Origin: Pseudomonas sediminis
Lineage (GTDB): Bacteria; Pseudomonadota; Gammaproteobacteria; Pseudomonadales; Pseudomonadaceae
Direction of reading: 5' to 3'
Assembly (NCBI RefSeq): GCF_002741105.1
Contig: NZ_NIQU01000002.1
Location: forward strand, 310,001-374,000
Length of the DNA stretch: 64,000 bases
Each line of letters starts with the position of its first letter. Positions within the stretch are counted from its first letter, which is position 1. The notes below the pieces were generated by a model, which saw nothing but the letters and a program-made list of their open reading frames with translations, had not been told where the DNA came from and searched no databases. The translations under genes and the position numbers were made by a program. Positions 62,592-64,000 of the stretch are shown one piece after another.

Positions 62592-62762
62592 ACGATTTGC
62601 TGCGCGTCGGCTCTGCTACGTTAAAAACCAGCTCGGTAGGCCGCTTGCGGCCAACGCACTTCAGTGCGGCCCCGAAGGGGCGAGCGAAGCGAGTCATGCT
62701 CATGTACAAAAGTACACTGCGCTTCCTCGCTTGTTTTTGCCTTGCATTGCTCTAGCTCGCGA
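62592..62762. repeat. Dispersed structured repeat, copy 2
   Basis: 171 nt related to copy 1 at 31341-31454 at both ends, with a longer middle that includes GGCCGCTTGCGGCC and GCGAGCGAAGCGAG. The conserved small hairpin is TGTAC-AAAA-GTACA here and TTTAC-AACTC-GTAAA in copy 1, a compensatory change. It fills the 397-nt gap 62542-62938, which holds no gene. Confidence 0.8.
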
Positions 62763-62892
62763 AACCTTGAATAGACTCTTAGCAGGCCACTCATCCTAGC
62801 GAGCTTCGGAAAGCCCTGACAATTGGCGCGACGTTATGTTTTGTTAAGGCAAAACCCGCGTGATAGAAGCCTATCCATCAAGCTGATACGAA

Positions 62893-62918
62893 AAGGCCGC
62901 TACTACTGTAGCGGCCTT
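62893..62918 (-). terminator. Terminator of the DUF1329 gene
   Basis: A perfect 11-bp stem AAGGCCGCTAC / GTAGCGGCCTT with a 4-nt loop, followed on the minus strand by TTCG. It lies 21 nt after the gene's stop. Confidence 0.88.
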
Positions 62919-62938
62919 CGCGTGAGACTACACGACTA

Positions 62939-64000
62939 TTATCGCGTACCGCGGCGACGCAGGGCTGCTGGCTTGAAGTAGCCGTCGTCCGGAGTGGCCT
63001 GGGTGAAGTCGATGGTATTGCTCTCTTCGTTGTCCAGGTTCTGCACGTGGTAACGACGCGCCTGCAGGTCATGGAACACATCGAGCGCGGACCAGGTGGT
63101 CGGCAGATCGTAGTAGTTCTTCAGGTAGGCGATGGAAACGCGCCACAGCTCGCCACGACCGTCGTACTGATCCACCACCGCGGCTTGCCAGCTGTCCTCG
63201 TCGAGGAACAGGGTACGCTTGGAGTAGATGTGGCGGGCGCCGGACTTCAGCGTGCCCTCGACCACCCATACGCGGTGCAGTTCGTTACGGGTCAGCGCCG
63301 GGTTGAGGTGACCAACCTGCAGCAGATCCTTGTACTTAACCTCGGGGCTGGTGACCTTGTAGTTGTTGTACGGGATGTAGATTTCCTTCTTGCCCACCAG
63401 CTTCCAGTCATAGCGATCCGGAGCACCGTTGAACATGTCGGTGTCGTCGGCGGTACGCAGACCGTCGGCAGCGGCGATCGGGGTGTCGTAGGCCAGGTTC
63501 GGCGCACGACGCACGCGACGCTGACCGGCGTTGTAACCCCAGGCCTGACGGGGTTCCTTGACCTGATCCAGAGTCTCGTGAACCAGTACCGCACCACCGG
63601 CCAGACGCGCCGGGCTGGTGGTGAAGGACAGGTAGTAGAACATGATGTTGTTCAGGTCGGCGAAGGAGCCGTTCTGCAGGTAATACTTGAACAGCGCTTC
63701 CTGCTGGGAAGTGACCAGCGAGTAGGCGCCATTGCGCTGTACTGCCACTTCCGAGGCGCGACGCACAATGTAGGTGCCGCGGTAGCGGGCGATGTGGTTC
63801 CACAGCGCCTCGACACCATTCTGCGGGATCGGGAACGGGATGCCGCCGTAGGCATCGGAGAAGCCGTTGCCGCCATCGACCAGCTTGGCGCTGGTGGCAT
63901 TCTTGACGGTGTTGTCATAGACCCACTGCGGCGCGGAGCCGGAGCGGCGGCTCTGATAAACCGGCATCTGATAGGTTTCCGGATAAGCCTTGAACAGGGC
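62939..64000 (-). CDS. DUF1329 protein, C-terminal part (cut by window edge)
   Basis: The frame runs from the stop at 62939-62941 to the window edge and continues upstream (residues AYPETYQMPVYQ precede the first Met inside the window), so the N-terminus is missing. The visible 350 or so residues match DUF1329: GIPFPIPQNGVEALWNH, YYLSFTTSPARLAGG and RRAPNLAYDTP. DUF1329 proteins have a LolA/LolB-like fold and are linked to an outer-membrane DUF1302 partner, which is likely just outside. It has its own terminator and is separated from the YCF48 gene by the repeat. Confidence 0.9.
   Translation of the reverse strand, partial: ALFKAYPETYQMPVYQSRRSGSAPQWVYDNTVKNATSAKLVDGGNGFSDAYGGIPFPIPQNGVEALWNHIARYRGTYIVRRASEVAVQRNGAYSLVTSQQEALFKYYLQNGSFADLNNIMFYYLSFTTSPARLAGGAVLVHETLDQVKEPRQAWGYNAGQRRVRRAPNLAYDTPIAAADGLRTADDTDMFNGAPDRYDWKLVGKKEIYIPYNNYKVTSPEVKYKDLLQVGHLNPALTRNELHRVWVVEGTLKSGARHIYSKRTLFLDEDSWQAAVVDQYDGRGELWRVSIAYLKNYYDLPTTWSALDVFHDLQARRYHVQNLDNEESNTIDFTQATPDDGYFKPAALRRRGTR

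Noticed and set aside
60055..62799. Plus-strand open frame of 914 codons opposite the RND and YCF48 genes
   Set aside because: Antisense to two recognised genes, low-complexity composition, no ribosome site or domain.

Overview
The window is high-GC, densely coded gammaproteobacterial chromosome, almost certainly Pseudomonas. The evidence is a complete alginate-type polymerisation and secretion gene set, the gcvR/dapA/bamC/purC/tRNA-Ser neighbourhood, an NAD-glutamate dehydrogenase of about 1,600 residues, an OprD porin, and several REP-like dispersed repeats. Gene content suggests the P. mendocina/oleovorans side of the genus, but that is inference. All functional calls come from reading motifs and gene order; no database search was run.

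Layout. (1) 1-14507: alginate-like exopolysaccharide operon on the plus strand, in the order algD(end)-algA-alg8-alg44-algK-algE-algI-algJ-algF-algX-algL-algG-like. This differs from the canonical D-8-44-K-E-G-X-L-I-J-F-A order. The AlgG-like protein lacks the DPHD epimerase motif and AlgK lacks a lipobox. The set resembles the alginate-like 'epm' cluster reported for P. alkylphenolia, so the polymer may be (acetylated) polymannuronate rather than true alginate. A convergent PL7 alginate lyase follows (14568-15248). (2) 15652-27352: a Pf-type filamentous prophage in a tRNA-Ser(CGA) gene. It has a repressor with a three-operator switch, an excisionase, small structural proteins, major coat, TspB/pIII-like adhesin, DUF2523 protein, Zot ATPase, Rep, integrase and a ParD/ParE pair. 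At its far end a variable cargo position holds an AT-rich P-loop ATPase (Sll1717 type), a candidate defence gene. (3) 27491-35050: housekeeping genes purC (long, Ade1-like form), bamC, dapA, a gcvR-like gene, bcp, an AI-2E permease, a tusA-like gene and an M48 protease (bepA-like). (4) 35266-51748: gdhB, a TRAP transporter (dctPQM), a LysR regulator, an OprD porin, a chemoreceptor, a second orphan dctP and pxpABC (5-oxoprolinase). Together these read as an uptake, sensing and catabolic module in which 5-oxoproline becomes glutamate and then 2-oxoglutarate. (5) 51939-58828: MoxR-DUF58-DUF4381-VWA-VWA/TPR-BatD operon (Bat-like). (6) 59074-64000, minus strand: an RND/MMPL permease, a YCF48 beta-propeller protein and a DUF1329 protein cut by the window edge.

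How the genes work together. Region 1 would make GDP-mannuronate (AlgA, AlgD), polymerise it under c-di-GMP control (Alg8/Alg44), O-acetylate it (AlgI/J/F/X), trim it (AlgL) and export it (AlgK/AlgE). The prophage carries its own lysogeny switch, replication and virion genes, with accessory genes at both ends. Region 4 runs from outer-membrane porin through TRAP uptake to amino-acid catabolism, with a receptor and an extra binding protein that may serve chemotaxis.
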